DNA of 6,370 bases, taken from contig CAMZHP010000200.1 of assembly GCA_947306845.1 (NCBI GenBank), positions 1 to 6,370 on the forward strand, in the 5' to 3' direction. This DNA comes from an uncultured Prevotellaceae bacterium (GTDB taxonomy: Bacteria > Bacteroidota > Bacteroidia > Bacteroidales > Bacteroidaceae). The notes below the pieces were generated by a model, which was given only the letters and a program-made list of their open reading frames with translations, ran no database searches and was not told where the DNA came from. Position numbers and translations under genes: made by a program. The stretch's first letter is position 1, and the number at the start of each line of letters is the position of its first letter. Positions 5,844 through 6,370 of the stretch are shown here, one piece after another.

Positions 5844-5863
5844 GGACGCGATACATCGCGTCC
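5844..5863. repeat. Perfect 9-bp inverted repeat in the gluQ leader (interspersed-repeat-like)
   Basis: GGACGCGAT (5844..5852) and ATCGCGTCC (5855..5863) are exact reverse complements separated by AC. On the minus strand the element continues the other way as GTAGGGACGCGATG. Strings of this GTAGGGACGCGAT type are, from memory, dispersed in multiple copies in some bacterial genomes. It lies between the predicted gluQ transcription start and the start codon, so it would form a hairpin in the mRNA leader. Its GC content contrasts with the AT-rich flanks. Confidence 0.7.
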
Positions 5864-5882
5864 CTACAACATAAACCACCTA

Positions 5883-5913
5883 CAAATATAACCATAATTC
5901 TCAAATAGGGAAA
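5883..5913 (-). promoter_or_regulatory. Bacteroidota-type promoter for gluQ
   Basis: On the minus strand, TATATTTG (5890..5883) is an exact TAnnTTTG -7 box. TTTC (5913..5910), 19 bp upstream, matches the -33 TTTG in three of four bases. Transcription would start near 5876, giving a leader of about 54 nt that contains the inverted repeat and the 7-bp repeat. Confidence 0.65.
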
Positions 5914-5931
5914 GATAATAAAAAATAAAAT

Positions 5932-6370
5932 ATGTTTGTATCTGAGATTTCTTTATGGGGCGCAGCCTTGGTATCGTGTGTAGTGTTTGTAGCGATGATA
6001 GCACTCGCCTTCTTCGACAGCAAGATGCTGCGTCGGATGTTGGTCATTTTCGGAGCGACGATGGCGCAGATGGCCGTCGTGGTGGCCGTCGTATGGGTGG
6101 TCTATCAGACGAATGCCTGGTGGGCCTATCTCCTCTGGTTCCTGCTGGTATTGTTTTTGTCCATCTGCTGGTGCCTGTATCCTTTACAGGCCATGTGGAA
6201 AAAAATGCTATGGCCGGTAAGTGTTGGGACGTTGGTGGGCAGTATCGTGCTGGGAGGCAGTGCAATGCTATGTCTGCCTCTTAATGTCTATCTGTCTGTG
6301 TATTCGGTGCTGATGGCCTGTATGACGGCTTCGCTCATGCAGACCATGATGGGCTACCAGCGCAGGATGC
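5932..6370 (+). CDS. Multi-pass inner-membrane protein, N-terminal part; possibly a FetB/UPF0014-type ABC permease (runs off the right edge)
   Basis: The ATG at 5932 opens a frame of 146 codons to the window edge without a stop. It is almost entirely hydrophobic, with about five membrane segments: residues 6-28, 36-58, 63-85, 92-114 and 118-137. Short loops carry positive charge (SKMLRRM, WKKM, YQRRM). The spacing resembles my memory of Bacteroidota FetB/UPF0014 permeases: a first helix, a basic loop, a helix with a Gln (ATMAQMAVVV), a Trp-rich third helix and a basic loop before the fourth. FetB works with the ATPase FetA in metal export. The diagnostic central and C-terminal parts are outside the window and no ATPase gene is visible, so the identity is tentative. 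The coding call rests on the unbroken frame, the membrane pattern and an AT-rich upstream region ending at the ATG. No clear plus-strand promoter was found between it and divergent gluQ. Confidence 0.7.
   Translation, partial: MFVSEISLWGAALVSCVVFVAMIALAFFDSKMLRRMLVIFGATMAQMAVVVAVVWVVYQTNAWWAYLLWFLLVLFLSICWCLYPLQAMWKKMLWPVSVGTLVGSIVLGGSAMLCLPLNVYLSVYSVLMACMTASLMQTMMGYQRRM

Noticed and set aside
5823..5879. 19-residue N-terminal extension of gluQ (ATG at 5879)
   Set aside because: It would translate the inverted repeat and the heptamer repeat, starts at or before the predicted transcript start, and is not needed for the catalytic domain.
5931..5938. TATGTTTG on the plus strand, an exact TAnnTTTG match
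   Set aside because: It overlaps the start codon of the membrane protein and has no -33 element at the right distance, so it is probably chance.

Overview
The window looks like chromosomal DNA from a Bacteroidales bacterium, most likely Prevotella or a close relative. The evidence is a SusC-type TonB-dependent receptor, a secreted protein with a C-terminal tail of the type IX secretion kind, Bacteroidota lipoproteins, and several perfect copies of the Bacteroidota -7 promoter element TAnnTTTG with no Shine-Dalgarno sequences. The genus is an inference from these traits; no rRNA or marker gene is present.

Layout, left to right. The left edge carries the N-terminal 166 codons of a SusC-family receptor on the minus strand (500 to 1). 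Upstream of it, also on the minus strand, are a secreted 539-residue protein with two tandem copies of a roughly 120-residue putative glycan-binding domain (2231 to 612) and a secreted metallo-beta-lactamase-fold hydrolase (3192 to 2410). A hairpin terminator follows each of these two genes, and each has its own recognisable promoter, so they look like separate single-gene units. A 346-bp divergent spacer (3193 to 3538) then holds two back-to-back promoters, a degenerate short repeat and a doubtful 40-codon ORF.

On the plus strand, two small lipoprotein genes follow (3539 to 4228 with YD-like repeats, and 4299 to 4904 of unknown function), probably one operon. The second meets gluQ (5822 to 4899, minus strand) tail to tail, and the two genes share the palindrome CTATAG as their stop region. 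gluQ encodes glutamyl-Q tRNA(Asp) synthetase, which glutamylates queuosine in the anticodon of tRNA(Asp). Its 5' leader holds a perfect 9-bp inverted repeat and a 7-bp tandem repeat that places an ATG in each of the three frames, the last being the gluQ start. Diverging from gluQ, the right edge carries the start of a multi-pass membrane protein (5932 onward) that resembles FetB/UPF0014 permeases, though this is tentative.

The SusC receptor and the secreted two-module protein may both serve uptake or binding of a polymer at the cell surface, but no SusD or glycoside hydrolase is visible here, so this is only a suggestion. The other genes are unrelated housekeeping or envelope functions. I saw no tRNA, rRNA, CRISPR array, insertion sequence or clear new multi-gene system. 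The most unusual structure is the repeat-built leader and start codon of gluQ.
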